NCBI RefSeq assembly: GCF_048594095.1
Contig: NC_132812.1
Coordinates: 4,788,501 to 4,852,500, forward strand
Direction of reading: 5' to 3'
Length of the DNA: 64,000 bases
Source: Paramormyrops kingsleyae
Taxonomy: Eukaryota > Chordata > Actinopteri > Osteoglossiformes > Mormyridae
The position numbers were made by a program, and so were the translations under genes. The notes beneath the pieces were generated by a model. That model was not told the DNA's origin, made no database searches, and was given only the letters and a program-made list of their open reading frames with translations. This document shows, in pieces, positions 31,850 through 43,900 of the stretch; position 1 is the first letter of the stretch; the number at the start of each line of letters is the position of its first letter.

Positions 31850-32255
31850 TTGTGTTTATGCACTCCGGTTAGGTCCTTGCCCTTAGTGTCTTTGTTCCTG
31901 GTTAACCCTGTCTGTGCCTAGTTTGGATCTACATCATGTATTCCTTATATCTCCTGGTGTTTTAGTCACTAGTTCTTGGGTAATTGTTAATGACCCACAC
32001 CTGTCTCATCTAGGCGTCGTTACTTGTGTATATAAATCCCTGTCTGTCCTCTGTCCACTTGTCAGCTATTGATTGTGTTTGCTGTTCCCAGTTGAAAGCC
32101 CTGTTCCAAGTCTGTATCTGTACTCTGCTGTTTGCTATGTTTCCTTAAGTTTTTATTAGTTCTTGTATCACTTGCCTATATGTTTTGACCCATCATGGTC
32201 TCTTGTTTCTAAGTATTGAGTTGGAAATAAAGTTTCCGGACCCTGAAAACTGCAT
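31850..32255 (+). repeat. LTR-like block
   Basis: It contains TATATAAATCCCTGTCTGTCC near 32028 as a promoter-like box, then about 200 bases later GGAAATAAAGTTTCC near 32222 as a poly(A) region. The layout resembles the block at 9739-10262. Edges and target duplication were not identified. Confidence 0.4.
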
Positions 32256-32721
32256 CATGGAGTGTCATCCATCCCAGGACTTGGCACATATAGAGAGAAG
32301 TTTAACCAAAGTAATGTAGAGCCTATTGTAATTTTACCACAGATGCACTGTGACCAGCGCAGGGAGAATGGTTCAGGTGTGGGCCCATCCAGCCCAAGCA
32401 GTGAAGGACATGGAGAGGTGAAGCACTCCGCTGAGTCTTCTGAAGAATCCATGAGAAGGAGCCGTACCTGTTAGGCTCGTCATGCGCGTCTCCAGGCAGT
32501 TAAAACTGGCCTCTAACCATAACGAATGGAAGAAAGTATAGAGTTCATTGCTATGAATAATACTGCCCAGAATCGGAGTCAAGAATATCCTGGATTATGC
32601 TTACTACATAAAGAATTGATAATTACATTATGAAGAAAGACATTATGAATAAAATATCTCAAGCCTCTGGGCAATAGCTTAAATGACAATTAATAAACCT
32701 AATTATATAATTATAAATTAT

Positions 32722-32722
<1 letters not shown>

Positions 32723-32782
<60 letters not shown>
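32723..32782. repeat. AT microsatellite
   Basis: About 30 nearly uninterrupted AT units. Confidence 0.95.
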
Positions 32783-32788
<6 letters not shown>

Positions 32789-33268
32789 TGTTCTTCCACC
32801 TCAAATAAGAATAAAATATTTTATTTCAACATAAATGTGAATATGTTTTTCATAAAATAATGTGGAAGACAATTAAAAATTCTACCTATTTTCTAGATAT
32901 TTGAGTCACGCAGTGTATTTCACTGTTCAGTCTTCCCAAAATGAACCCCACCCTGGCCTTGATGGAAATTGTCAGTCGGCCATATGGAGGCAGCCTAGTA
33001 AGCATCACTTCTCTTCCGACAGTATGCAGCCCTTCTACTCCCTCAGGTTTATTCATCATCTATTTTGGCAGGTGTTTCCTACTTTTTATGTACTTATTGT
33101 CAGTCAAATGCTCAGAGCCGCCCCCCAACAGAATTCTACACTCTCTACAACTGAATATTTTTTGATATTTTCCTGCATTTCTAATATGTGTAATATTTAA
33201 ATCAAATGAACTATTTTAATGATCTGTGTTGCAGAAATTCATACTGTATATGATATGTACCCAGCCAC

Positions 33269-34385
33269 TAGGGGTGGAGCCGAACCCGAATACGGTATTC
33301 GGAAAGGCACAAATAATGTGTTTTTTACGAATACTTATTTCGAACAAATACTTAAAAAAATATTTGTATTCGGGAACAAGAAAAACTTTATATCAAAAAG
33401 CTGCGTTTCCTCTTGAGACCGCAGTGCATGCCCGGATGAGTGAGTGAGTTCAGGAGTCGGTGGGGGGGGTTGTAAAAGAGGTGACTGACACAGGCTGCTC
33501 CACACAGTAACAGAGAAGGCTCGGCTGAGCGAAAAAAGACTTAACTGTATCACTATTTTTGTTGAATAGATTTTTGTACCTTAACTGGGTTCCGGAGGCA
33601 GTTTATAACTTTCGGGAAGCAGAGTTTGATCGGGAGATTATTCCATTACGCTGCATTATTGACGTCTGCAATCAGGTGCTCTCATGTTCGCTCTGTTTAC
33701 GTAGCTCTGTTAGCTCGGTAATTTAGACAATAGGCTGTTGACAGAGTAACGTTAACGTTTGGTTAAAAAGGTTAAAACAATGCTTGTGTAGTTGTGTCGA
33801 ATTGTATGCACTTGTAGGAGTTATATGGTACGTTTAAGTTACTCTGTCTACTGCATATCCTAGGGTGACCAGATAATCCATGTCAGGGAGGACACTCTGA
33901 GCTAGGACAGGAATTGTAAATTACCATTTCAATTAAAGGGACCTGGATTTCACTTAAGTGCTGAGTTCTTGCTGTGTGCTGATTGGTCAGTCTCTATAAT
34001 CATGCATGTGTCACTAATGCTAATGTGAAACAGCTGGATGAGTCTTTCACTCAAGGAAACAAACCAGTCAAAGCACAGGAAGAGCTGAACTATTTAGCCG
34101 AGCACAGGGGCCTTTCAGTTTGAAAGTAGTTTGTAAAACCCGAAGTAGCTCAAAGTGTCCTCCCTGACATGGATTATCTGGTCACCCTAGCATATCCATA
34201 ATTATTATAATGGATATAATTAAAGAATACTTACACTATAGCGTAAATTAGAAGTGCAACGCAAAAAAACTGGATTTTTACGCCTATTTTGAATTTTACT
34301 CGAATACGAATACAAATACAAATACTTTTCCCCCCTCAACAAATACAAATACAGATACAAATACCGGCTGCTTTGCACACCCCTA
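33269..34385. mobile_element. Non-autonomous hAT element with 8-bp target duplication
   Basis: The ends are TAGGGGTG and CACACCCCTA, flanked by identical CCAGCCAC copies at 33261-33268 and 34386-34393. The subterminal regions are rich in GAATA/ATTCG motifs (AACCCGAATACGGTATTCGG on the left, ACTCGAATACGAATACAAAT on the right), which could be transposase binding sites. There is no transposase. A second hAT MITE is nested at 33861-34189. Confidence 0.88.
33861..34189. mobile_element. Nested hAT MITE with long terminal repeats
   Basis: Terminal inverted repeats of about 43 bp (starting TAGGGTGACCAGATAATCC) match with one mismatch. The 8-bp target duplication GCATATCC is perfect at 33853-33860 and 34190-34197. 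There is no coding sequence. It must be younger than the hAT element it sits in. Confidence 0.95.
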
Positions 34386-34922
34386 CCAGCCACAAAAGCC
34401 ACTTTTTTGCCTGTTTACCTCATGGCATGGTCACATGGGGAGAATGTGAAAATAGCTGTTGTTCCTGCTGACAAACATTCAGAAAGGAAAAGCACAGAAT
34501 CATTTCTCTTTCACATTTTAACTATAATGGAATCGTAATGGAAATATAAAATTCAGTATTGAACTTAATAAACGTAATAATAGGTCAGGAATGAGTCACT
34601 GGGTAGAGAAAGCAAGCAGCACTTATTGAATAAGGTGACTGGAACTATTGGTGAATATGATGTGGGCCAACATGAAATTGGGAACTCATGGCCACTGGAG
34701 GGGTAAAATGAGGCAATTTTGTCTGGTGATTTTTCTTTGTTTGTGAAATTGCTAGAATTGCTGCTGATGTGTGTACAGGGAGCCATGTTAATTTTAGTTG
34801 ATCAGTGAGGATTATACACAGCAGAGACCAGCAGTCTAGTGAACCTTTTACCTTTGATTGTGAACTAAGTGCATCTACTTGTGCTGCAAGCCCTCTGCTG
34901 GACTCACTGAGCTTGGGTGCAA

Positions 34923-35060
34923 CCAGTGCCGGTGGTCTGCTGCATTGGCGGTGACTACAGCTGTACAGCCAGTGCCGGTGGTCTGCTGCATTGGTGGTGG
35001 CTACAGCTGGACAGCCAGTGCCAGTGGTCTGCTGCATTGGTGGTGGCTACAGCTAGATAG
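34923..35060. repeat. 46-bp minisatellite, three units
   Basis: Units starting CCAGTGCC at 34923, 34969 and 35015 share the core GGTCTGCTGCATTGG followed by GGTGGCTACAGCT. Divergence between units is low. Confidence 0.9.
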
Positions 35061-36025
35061 CTGTCACCTCATAAACACGTCTTTGCCAGGTCGTTCTGCT
35101 CTGTTGCTGAGTCTTAATAGCCAGAGAACAGAGGACAGATAGACAACAGTGAAACATGCATCTCATGGGCAACATATAAAGATTAAACTGTAGGCCTACT
35201 TAATTTAACAGCAGTAATTACATGCATTTTTATTAGCGCGTTTCATAGATGATTCTAGACCTTATTTATGCCTTCTGCCATTCCAACCTGTCTCACCCGC
35301 CCTGAAAAAATATTATTCTTTGTCTGGGTAGTGATATATCCTGTATTTCCAAGGGTCGAATCCTAGATTGTCCTCCTGTGAGTGTATACTGTCTGTTCTT
35401 CTGGAGGGTCACTGCTTGGAGAAAGAGCCTGCTATTCTGGGCTGAGGTCTCCTTAGTATAGATACCAATTGTGGAATGAAATGCCCAGTAATAGGAGATG
35501 CAGGTTTATTGGTGAAAGTCTGACATTTTGCAAGGGACTTCGAATGATACTGAAGCTGGTGATTTTTTGGGTTCATTGTCATATTCAGCTATATAGATTA
35601 AGATGAAATTTCAATCTCGATGAAGTTGAGTTTATAGATGATGAAGGGAACGAGTTATGATAAAGCTGTGTACTAATAATGTCACAATCATAATCTTTAG
35701 ATGTCCTCACTGTAAAATGTAAACTATAATTAAGATATCCTAATACAATAAGATGGAATCTCTTCTTTCTAGCTGTATAGCAAGGACAGCAAAAGCAGTT
35801 AGCCCTGAGATTGTAGTCTGTGTGCTGCTTCTCAACATCCATTTATGCTTTTCAAATGAGTCTTGGGTGCGGCTCATCTGAAATTTTCTTCTGGACTAAA
35901 TCTGTGTATTGTACAAGATCCGCAAGCTCTTGGTTGATGCCTATGGTACTGGTGTACAGAGGGACTTCAGCAAAATACGTTATGGTAACATGACCTAATT
36001 GAAAAGAATATTTCATAGCTCAGGG
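35061..36025. other. Non-coding sequence
   Basis: No gene or known repeat is recognised. Confidence 0.45.
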
Positions 36026-36110
36026 TGGTACAGTGACTCAGTGGGTAGCAACACTATCTCACACCTACAGGGTTGTGGATTTCAATCCCATCTCCAATCT
36101 GATTTAAGAT
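36026..36110 (+). repeat. tRNA-like SINE head
   Basis: GGTGGTACAGTGACTCAGTGGGTAGCA has box A features, and TGTGGATTTCAATCCCATC resembles box B. The sequence resembles the head of the 23606-23918 SINE family in diverged form. Not a functional tRNA. Confidence 0.5.
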
Positions 36111-36249
36111 TCCTAGGTTTGTCATTAGTACCAAGAAATTCTGACTAGAATGCCTTCTCTACAGACTACAGACAATTACTAGCACAGTGCAATGTTATAA
36201 TACATTGAATACTAACTATAAAATATTGCCTACGTGATCTAACAACATA

Positions 36250-36700
36250 CAGCCACGGAAAAAAATAAGAGACCACAGTACAGTCTTTTGTTCTCAGTTT
36301 ATGGGTGTGTGTCTGTGAAAATTTTTTTTTGCACACTGAAGCCTGGTCCTCCACTGTTTCTCATTAATGAAAGCCTCCTTCCTTGCTTTATGGGACTTCA
36401 GTCCTGCTTCTAGGAGCCTCATAGCAGTGCACTTCACACCTATGCTTAGTGTTTCCCATTCCTTTTGAAGGTCACTTGATGTCATCTTACGATTCATGAG
36501 AAACTGTCGGATAATTTAACGGCCATCTCTGGCATTAGAAAGTCGCTTCTGCCCTTTACCTGGCTGGTTTCTGGTTGTTCCCAGTGTCTCCAGCTTCATC
36601 TTATTCTTGTGTACTGCTGTCTTAGAAATTTTGAACCTGGAAGCAGCCTGCTGTCAGTGTAGGGTTCTGCCAGCAGAACCACGATTAAACCAGGATTTAA
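36250..36700 (-). mobile_element. Tc1-like relic lacking the catalytic domain
   Basis: The left end CAGCCACGGAAAAAAATAAG after a TA is a Tc1-type terminal repeat. On the minus strand the frame of 36294-36497 reads FMNRKMTSSDLQKEWE... as LMNRKMTSSDLQKEWE and EAGLKSHKARKEAFINEKQW, the second DNA-binding part of a Tc1 transposase. The helix-turn-helix part lies upstream in another frame. After about 20 more residues it runs straight into the terminal repeat, so the catalytic core has been deleted. Confidence 0.7.
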
Positions 36701-36879
36701 AAAAATCATATAGATGTAGAATGGTTTCTTAATTTATTTTCCTGTATAATACAACATTTGATGTGAGATATACATGCAAAATAGCAATATGAAGTAGCGC
36801 AGAAGTTAGAATACAAAGAATGCTGCAGCAGTATTACAGAATTAACAATACATAATAAATGGTAATCGACAGGGCAAAG

Positions 36880-37429
36880 TGGTGAACAATGGGAGAGATC
36901 AGTATCAAAGAGCTCCTTAGTTTTGCTGACATTAAGAGACAGGTTACTGTTCTGGCACCAGGAGCCTCACCTGCTCTCTGCAGGCCGTCTTATTGTTGCT
37001 GTGATGAGGCCCACAATGTTGGTGTCTTCAGCAAACTTTATGATGGAGTTGATGGTGCTGAATCTGGCTGTACAGTCAGGTGTGAGCAGTGAGTAGAGCA
37101 GCAGGTTCAGAACACTGCCCAGTGGAGTGCCAGTGCTGAGGATCAGGGTCCAGGAGATGTTTCCGCCAGTCAACACATGCTGGGGTTTGTCGGTGAGGAA
37201 ATCCAAGATCCAGTTACACATGGTAGCACTGAGTCCCTGCTCTTGCGGTTTATGGATCAGCTTTCTTGAGCTCACAGTGTTAAACGCCAAACTCTGATCC
37301 ACACATACCAGCCTGGTATAGCATTTTTTATTGTCCAGGGAAGTGCGTGTGAAATGACATCCTCAGTGGATTTGTTGTGGCAGTAGGCAAACGGCAGGGG
37401 GTCTTAACTGTCTGGGATAGTGTCATAAA
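36880..37429 (-). mobile_element. LINE (L2/CR1-type) remnant, part 1
   Basis: Minus strand RT fragments: SLAFNTVSSRKL, MCNWILDFLTDKPQHVLTGG, STGTPLGSVLNLLLYSL and FAEDTNIVGLI (the last is a mutated YADD box). This is the same family as 21110-23110. It is interrupted at 37430 by a gypsy element and resumes at 41039. Confidence 0.75.
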
Positions 37430-37721
37430 TGTGACGGTGCGTCACGACGTAATGCTGCTGCGTATAGCCAGCCAGCGAGAGAGGAAGTAGTTCGACATTC
37501 CGGTTGTTGGGTGCTTGGAGACAGACGTTGTGTGTATGGGGAAGGTGTTGTCAAAGAAATGTGTTTTTGTATTGAGGGACGAGCAGCCCAGTCTAAGGTC
37601 TAGAAGTAAGGTCCCTGGTATCTTGGGGATGAATGTTTTGAGGGAGCTTAAGGATTTTTTCCCCTGACTTTATGGGCATCCAGGTAGTTGTCACCCTGGA
37701 GTAGCCAATCTGGGTCGGGTT

Positions 37722-38816
37722 TTGGCTGAAATTGATGTCCTGTCCCGCATGGCTCTGGCATTGGAGCCAGAGGTACCGGATGCAGAGAAGGACTCTGCCT
37801 GCTTGTGGCCGGGACAAGTGTCAGCTCCTGGAGTGTCAGAGGTGCGTGTCGCTTCCCAAGTGGCTACGGAGGGGGAGACGTACTTATGGCGGTGGGACGA
37901 GATTCGACGGCTCCAAATGGATGATGCTGAAGTAGGCCCCACACTCAGGGCTGTAGAGCAGAATAATCAGCCAGTGGGCCGACATCTGAAGGCTATGGAG
38001 CCAGCTCGCAGGAAGCTAATCTCACAGTGGGACAGGCTGAGGTTGCGTAACGAGGCATTGCTGACCCGCGGGATGGTGAGGAGGTGCACCAGTTAGTTGT
38101 GCCTGAGACACTCCGGAGGCTAGTGTATGAGGCGCAGCATGAGCATGGTGGCCATTTCAGTGCAAGGGGCACCCTCCAACAGATGAGGAGGGGGTACTAT
38201 TGGCCTTTAATGGGCAAAAACGTGCAGGACTGGGTAAGACAGTGCAAGAGATGTGCACTAGCTAAGGACGTCTTCCCAAGGATTCAGGCCCCAATGGCGT
38301 GCATGAATGTGACCTCGCCATTGGAGGTATTAGCTATAGACTATACTGTATTGGAGAGGTCGGTAGGGGGCTACGAGAATATGTTAGTCTTGACTGATAT
38401 GTTCACCTGGTTCACCATAGCAGTGCCGACGAAGGACCAGATGGCTAGGACCACGGCTGAGGTCCTTGTCAGGCATTGGTTTGTGTACTACGGTTGCCCC
38501 TCCCGAATCCATTCAGACCAGGGCCGTAGCTTTGAGGCAGGGGTGATTAAAGAGTTGTGTCGCATTTATGGAGTTTCCAAGAGCCGCACAAGCCCGTACC
38601 ATCCTCAGGGTAACGCTCAGTGTGAGCGTTTCAATAGAACGATGCACAGCATGTTGCGGACCTTGCCTCCTGAAAAGAACTGGCTACGCAGCTTTTTATT
38701 TGCTTTTTGGGAGAGAGGCACGGTTGCCCAGGGACATCCTAGGTGGGGTAGATCTGGAGTCCGAAGGAGCAGAGGACCTGGATGACTGGGTCCTGGATCA
38801 CTATGGGAGTCTCTAG
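37722..38816 (+). pseudogene. gypsy integrase, zinc domain and core
   Basis: The enzyme inserts retrotransposon DNA into the genome. A linker block lies in 37722-38096; then, after a frameshift near 38075, the HHCC zinc domain (HEHGGHFSARGTLQQM, CKRCALAK) lies in 38084-38785. The DDE core follows: LAIDYTVLE (first Asp), HSDQGRSFE (second Asp), YHPQGNAQCERFNRTM (Glu). Another frameshift near 38695 moves the rest (LLFGREARLPRDILGG) to the frame that ends at 38816. All catalytic residues are seen, but the frame is broken. Confidence 0.85.
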
Positions 38817-39380
38817 ACAGCATATGAGGCAGCGCAGGCTAATGCTCAAGAAGCTTCTCAGAGGCGAAAGAGAGTGTACGATAGGAACTCTCACGCTGCT
38901 CTTCTCCAGCCTGGGGACAGAGTGTTGTTGCGGAACCATCGGCATAGGGGAAGGAATAAAATCCAGGAAAAGTGGGAGAAGAACCCCTATCTGGTGTTTA
39001 AACAGAACAGTTCGGACATACCAGTATTCACAGTCAGGCCTGAGGGGGGCGGAGCTAGTAGAGTTGTACATAGGGATCAGCTTAAGCATTGCACTTTTCC
39101 CGCGCTGCGTAGGGCTCATGTTGTTCGTAGGCCTAGGGAGTCAGAAGGTCACTCCGATACTGAACAGCCTGATCTGGTCTGTCTCACCCCATATGTACAT
39201 CCTGACACGGCCACACATGACTTAGGTGAAGCCTGTGATGGGAGGGAGGCGGAGGAGGTTTTTGACGGTGCTGAAATGCCGTCGCCAGAGGTGGAGCAGC
39301 TGGACAGGTTGAGACGCCCTTTAAGAAGCTCCAGAGGCCAAGTGCCCATCCAGTATCGCCATGACTATGTCTTGTCCTGA
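38817..39380 (+). pseudogene. gypsy integrase C-terminal (GPY/F-like) domain
   Basis: After the stop at 38816 the frame continues with QRRKRVYDRNSHAALLQPGD, RVLLRNHRHRGRNKIQEKWE and FTVRPEGGGASRVVHRDQLK, the SH3-like DNA-binding end of Ty3/gypsy integrases. It ends with an acidic tail and a stop at 39380, about 230 bases before the polypurine tract. Confidence 0.8.
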
Positions 39381-39612
39381 GTGTGCTCATTTCCCCTTTC
39401 ATATTTTCTTTCATGTCCTAAGAGTGGATGAAAGAGTTTGTTGTTGTTTATTCGGTGTGTGCCTTGAAAACTGTAATGTTTGTGGTTCGTTGGATGTTTC
39501 CCAAAGCGTTCTTTTCTACTGCGACCTTTGTTTCTGTTTTCCCGCTTTGTCATTCCGAGGTGCTGGAGCTTGCTGGGATGTCTCTGGTATGTCAGGGTTT
39601 GGGCAGGGGGAG

Positions 39613-41038
39613 TGTGACGGTGCGTCACGACGTAATGCTGCTGCGTAAAGCCGGCCAGCGCGGTAGGCGGGAGTGAGGGGGAGGTTCAAAAAGAAGGGGA
39701 GTCGCTAATAGAGAAGACGGGGGCAGCGAGAGAGGAAGTAGTTCTTCGTTCTAGTGTGGACGGGCGGTGTAGAGTGCGTAGGGAGTATCCCAGGTTTACC
39801 TACGGTATAGCTGCTCACATCAGCCTGGAAGGGCTGTGTGTACTTAACTGTTGCTCGGGACCAAGTTAGTTCGAAGGCAGGTTCGAGCCGCGTCGGTGCT
39901 CCGGAGGAGGCAGTGATGGCTAAATCGCTGTGAGCGACCAGAACGACAGACGAGCATCGTTGGAGAACTGCACCCAGCACCGTGTAGAGGGAACCGGAGT
40001 CTGGAGGGATTGCAGCGGCCTCCCTGCTATACGGAGACGACTCTTCAGCTCCAGCACCGAGGACGCCGCAGGTGATATTTAATAAAATATATCAGAGCGA
40101 TCAGCAACTTGGCCAACAAGTGAAAGACATCGGCTAATCCGACGGACAGTAAGCGGAGTTTGTGAAAGGTCGCTGCTGCACACCCCATTTGCCGCGTACG
40201 TTACAGCTTGGCGGACCCGCCATGTTCTAACTGCACGCCCGGAAGCCCGATTTCTCTGGCGGCCATTGTGGAAGTAAACGTACTGAGCAGACTTTCACTT
40301 GAGAGTGTTAATGTTCTCGGACTGATTATTATAATGTAACAGTGGCATAAAGTGCTAAATTGGATAAGGTTCATTTCTGTTATGAGGTTGTTATGAATGT
40401 ATTATATGAATGTGTCCTGTTGTAAGATTACTACGAATGTGTTATATGAAGGGTGGAGAGTAACCCGTCAGAGTAAGGGGCGAGGTATGGGGGGTTCTTA
40501 ATTGAGGCCTCTACCGTTAGACACTGAGCGCTCAGTAGGGTGACAGGGGCTGGGGCTTCATTAGTGGAGGGGAGTCAGGTTTTTGGTGAAACTCAGTACG
40601 GTAATTGCAGTCCCCTTTTGTATGTGAGTTTTGGTTCTTTCAATTTAATAACTTGATAACTATCGCACAGTGAATAAACTGCCTGTGTGTTCAGTTTACC
40701 TTATCCTTGTGTATGGTGTTTACCCTGCTTTTATTAGTTGGGCTCTCTCTGGAGTAGGGGCGTCTCACCTGCTACTGCTGAGTACCTCGGTGGGAGGGGG
40801 GGTACGAGGTGGGTATTTAAACATCACGCCACCCCCAACGGTACCACACTCCAGGTCTGCACTGTGACGCTGATAGGGAAATCCTGCAGCCTTAGCCGAT
40901 CTGCTCACGTGGTGCATGTAGCAGACTAGGGGGGCGGTCGGTGAGGGTACAGGGACCCTGATCCTGCTGTATCCTCTCCATCCGGAGGGTTGGACAGCCT
41001 AAACCCCTACTACGCAGGCTGGGGCCCTGCCTGCTACA
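39613..41038 (+). repeat. 3' LTR, 1426 bp
   Basis: It runs from TGTGACGGTGCGTCACGACG to CCTGCTACA. The first ~45 bases match the 5' stub at 37430, and a second block (CAGCGAGAGAGGAAGTAGTTC) is present in both; the 5' stub lost what lies between. AGTGAATAAACTGCC near 40670 is a candidate poly(A) region. Confidence 0.82.
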
Positions 41039-41345
41039 TAAATGTGCCTCAGCTCCAGCCTCTCAAGGCACTTCATTACTGTGTGGTTATAGTGCCATGG
41101 GTGATAGTCATTAAGGCAGTGACTGTGTGAGCAGCTTGCATTTTCAGCCTGTATTGTACGGGTTTCCTCCCGCAGCCCCTATGACATGCAGCCTCTCTGA
41201 AATTCCCGGTGCGTATGATTGTGAGTCTGTATGTGTCCTGTAACAGACCAGCAGTCCATCCAAGGTGTAGCTCAGCCTTGTGCTACCTGAGATTCAGGCA
41301 ACCAGTATAAGCATTCGGAAGGCGAATGGATTTTATAGATTTAAA
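41039..41345 (-). mobile_element. LINE remnant, part 2, and SINE/LINE tail
   Basis: Just past the gypsy insertion the minus strand reads an IMKCFERL-like RT block (plus strand near 41065-41080), continuing the LINE at 36880-37429. From about 41150 the plus strand turns into a SINE-like body ending GGAAGGCGAATGGA. Confidence 0.6.
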
Positions 41346-42860
41346 ACAGCATCACACGCTTCAAACAACTAACTTATATAAATGTGTTTAATCATATAGT
41401 AATGAAATTGCTGCATCACTTATTTATACTGCTGAAACTCTGAAAGCCTGTCATATTGGAGTACATCGTCACAGACATCATGACCCTTTACATATATATA
41501 TAAAAAAGACCCTTTAGAGGCTAATGAGGAGAACCCAGGGTAAGCATCCTAGGAGGTGAACATTCACCTTACACTCATTTCTTTTTAATTTTAATGTTAA
41601 ATAAAAGGGCTTATCCTAAGATTTTTTTAGCACCAAAACTGGGAGAACCTCTCCTTAAACGATTTATAGATCAACAATGTGTAATTCATTTATATGGTTA
41701 TTTGCCCTCAACAGCCAAACAAACACGAAAATGCAAAAGATCTTTCTGTCTATCTGTGGTTTGTCATAGATATCAAACATCTTCCTTCCTCTGTCAGCTG
41801 AGAAGCTATTTTCCCTCCACAGTGACGATGTCACGTTTCAACTTGGCCACCACAGGGAGTTGGTAAAGAGCAGCATTTGTTCCAGATCCCCTGTTTGTTT
41901 TTGTCAGTGAGTGTCTGTCCCCGTAATGTGGCTAAATCTCCCTGTTTGAGTGGCACATTTCTTAGCACTTTTTGTTTTGTTTTAGTATTATTTTGGGAAA
42001 TAAGGACAGAAGGAGGGAAGGTTTTCTGGTATTAGTTTTTTCTACACTTTTGATGGAATATTTTTTTTCTGTGTAGATCTACAATGCAGTAATATTTCAG
42101 CAAAATCTGGCCAGACTTGTGGTTCAACCACAGAATAGTGAAATGTACAGTCTAGACAGACAACAACCCGCAACAGGCTAACTACTGTGGCACTGCACAC
42201 AGAACAAAGCAAAGGGATAGAAACACAGCTCTTTGAAGGAACCCTCAAACCTCATAGCCACATATTACTGCAACAACCTTGCTCAGTCTTTCCCAACAGC
42301 TGCCTTTTTATCTTCTACTTATTAGCCAGACAGACACCAGCTGTGTTGGATTTGAACTAAGCTGGATCATTAGTTTCATGGGTGAATAGAAAAAAAAAAG
42401 AAAAAAAGACAGTGGTTCCTAAGTTGCACTTCTACCAAACCGCTCTGATTTCATTTTCTGGTGACTGGTACTGTTAATTGTTCTAAAAATGAACTGTTCT
42501 GAATGACAACTCAATGGAAAGCATTGGTCATAGAACAATGCAAAATAAAAACATGAATAAATACTGCTGTTAAACATTAAACGTGTTATAAAACACAGTA
42601 GCCCACTCATAAGATAAGTTTGGAGCGGCTCATTTTCTCATAACGACCTAGTCATCTGGGAAATATGTGGTTGGATGATCTACCTGCTCGGCTTTCTTTA
42701 CAACAGAATCACGGCTGCATCAGGCCATGGTCCACAGTAATAATTAGTACCTACACACACCAGTCAAAATAAGTACAGAGTTCCGGACCTCTTGCAAGAC
42801 AATCCCAGACGAGCCCCCAAATTCTGTTAATCCCCAACCCCCTAGACGGGGCATGTAACA
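41346..42860. other. AT-rich non-coding sequence
   Basis: No gene or repeat family is recognised. Confidence 0.45.
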
Positions 42861-42861
42861 C

Positions 42862-43134
42862 AACATTTATACACATAAAGTATAATAGGCTAGGGTACGT
42901 TAGGCTAGATTACATCCCATTCTGGATACCATCGCATTGCTCTCCCACAGCCAACATTTATACACATAAAGTATAGTAGGCTAGGGTACGTTAGGTTAGG
43001 TTACATCCCAGTCAGGACATCAAGGCATTACACTCCTGCAGCTAACATGTATAGAGATGAAGTATAGTAGGCAAGGCTAGGCTAGGCTACATCCCACACC
43101 AACGCTTTGCACTCCAACAACCACATGCTTACAT
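42862..43134. repeat. 91-bp tandem repeat, three units
   Basis: Units start at 42862, 42953 and 43044 with AACATTTATACACATAAAGT or a variant, followed by AGGCTAGGGTACGTTAGG and TTACATCCCA. The period is 91 bases. A weak fourth start may lie near 43130. Confidence 0.88.
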
Positions 43135-43431
43135 ACAGCCATGAACTAAGGGCCGAAGGACAGCCTCAAAAACCTGGGAGGGGACATGCAGACTCACAAA
43201 CTGGAGCACCAGGTCCTGTTTCTGTATAAACACAGCACCATCGGGGGAAGTCTCCTCATCAGTCTGCCCCCACCAGTCCCTAAACAATAAACTGTCCATA
43301 GTCAAAATCAGACGCTTACAGTCAGTAACATCTGATTTGTGCCTTTCGAGACTTACTTTTCCTCAGGGTTAGCCATGAGCTTTTAGCCATTTTGATATTG
43401 CTGCTGTGTGATTAAATAGACAGAATTTGTC

Positions 43432-43900
43432 ACGAAAACAGGACAGGGGACACAGAGGACTCAGGTGCAGGAGACTGAAGGTTTACTGGGGGAGGCAAGT
43501 AAACATCATACTTTTCGGGAAACTGGGTGAGCCACTGGTGGGGGGGAAGCTGGGTAAGGAGAGCTTAGCGGTTTGGCCCTCCAGAGGTTGTTAAACCAAG
43601 GTAGAGAGCTGGTTCACCTGTGATTGGAGCTGCTGTTGGGTCTCCATGCTGGGTCTCCATGCTGGGTCTCCATGGGATCCATTTAGTTTAGGCAAAGCAT
43701 TCTGTTATAAAAAGAGGACAGGGGGCACAGAGGACGCAGGTGCAGGAGATTATTGGAGGAGCCGAGTAAACAGAGTCCAAGTTGCGGAGCAATACCTGTG
43801 AAGCGGGAAGCCATGCCAAGTGGGTCAGAAGCCAGGGTCCTATGAAGTGGCACAAGACAGGGGATGGGAACACTGGGTGGAATGGGCCAACAGAGGCAGG
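43432..43900 (-). mobile_element. gypsy-like relic with two degraded LTR pieces
   Basis: Two similar blocks near 43445-43510 and 43705-43765 share GGACAGGGGRCACAGAGGAC and GCAGGTGCAGGAGA, and look like LTR pieces. Between them the minus strand has a short gag-like start reading METQQQLQSQVNQLSTLV and a stop, preceded by three tandem copies of the 13-base CATGGAGACCCAG. Most of the element is gone. Confidence 0.45.

Larger units (their letters stand above)
37430..41038 (+). mobile_element. Ty3/gypsy element inserted in the LINE
   Basis: It is bounded by TAAA copies at 37426-37429 and 41039-41042, and both ends of the host LINE are recognisable outside. The 5' LTR is reduced to a short stub starting TGTGACGGTGCGTCACGACG. 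A deletion removes gag, protease and most of the reverse transcriptase. Integrase (37722-39380) and a 1426-bp 3' LTR (39613-41038) remain. A polypurine tract GGGCAGGGGGAG precedes the LTR. Confidence 0.88.

Noticed and set aside
32723..32782. AT-repeat as origin or regulatory element
   Set aside because: A plain AT microsatellite; nothing ties it to function.
42862..43134. CRISPR-like array
   Set aside because: Units are contiguous 91-bp tandem repeats without spacers, and the genome is eukaryotic.
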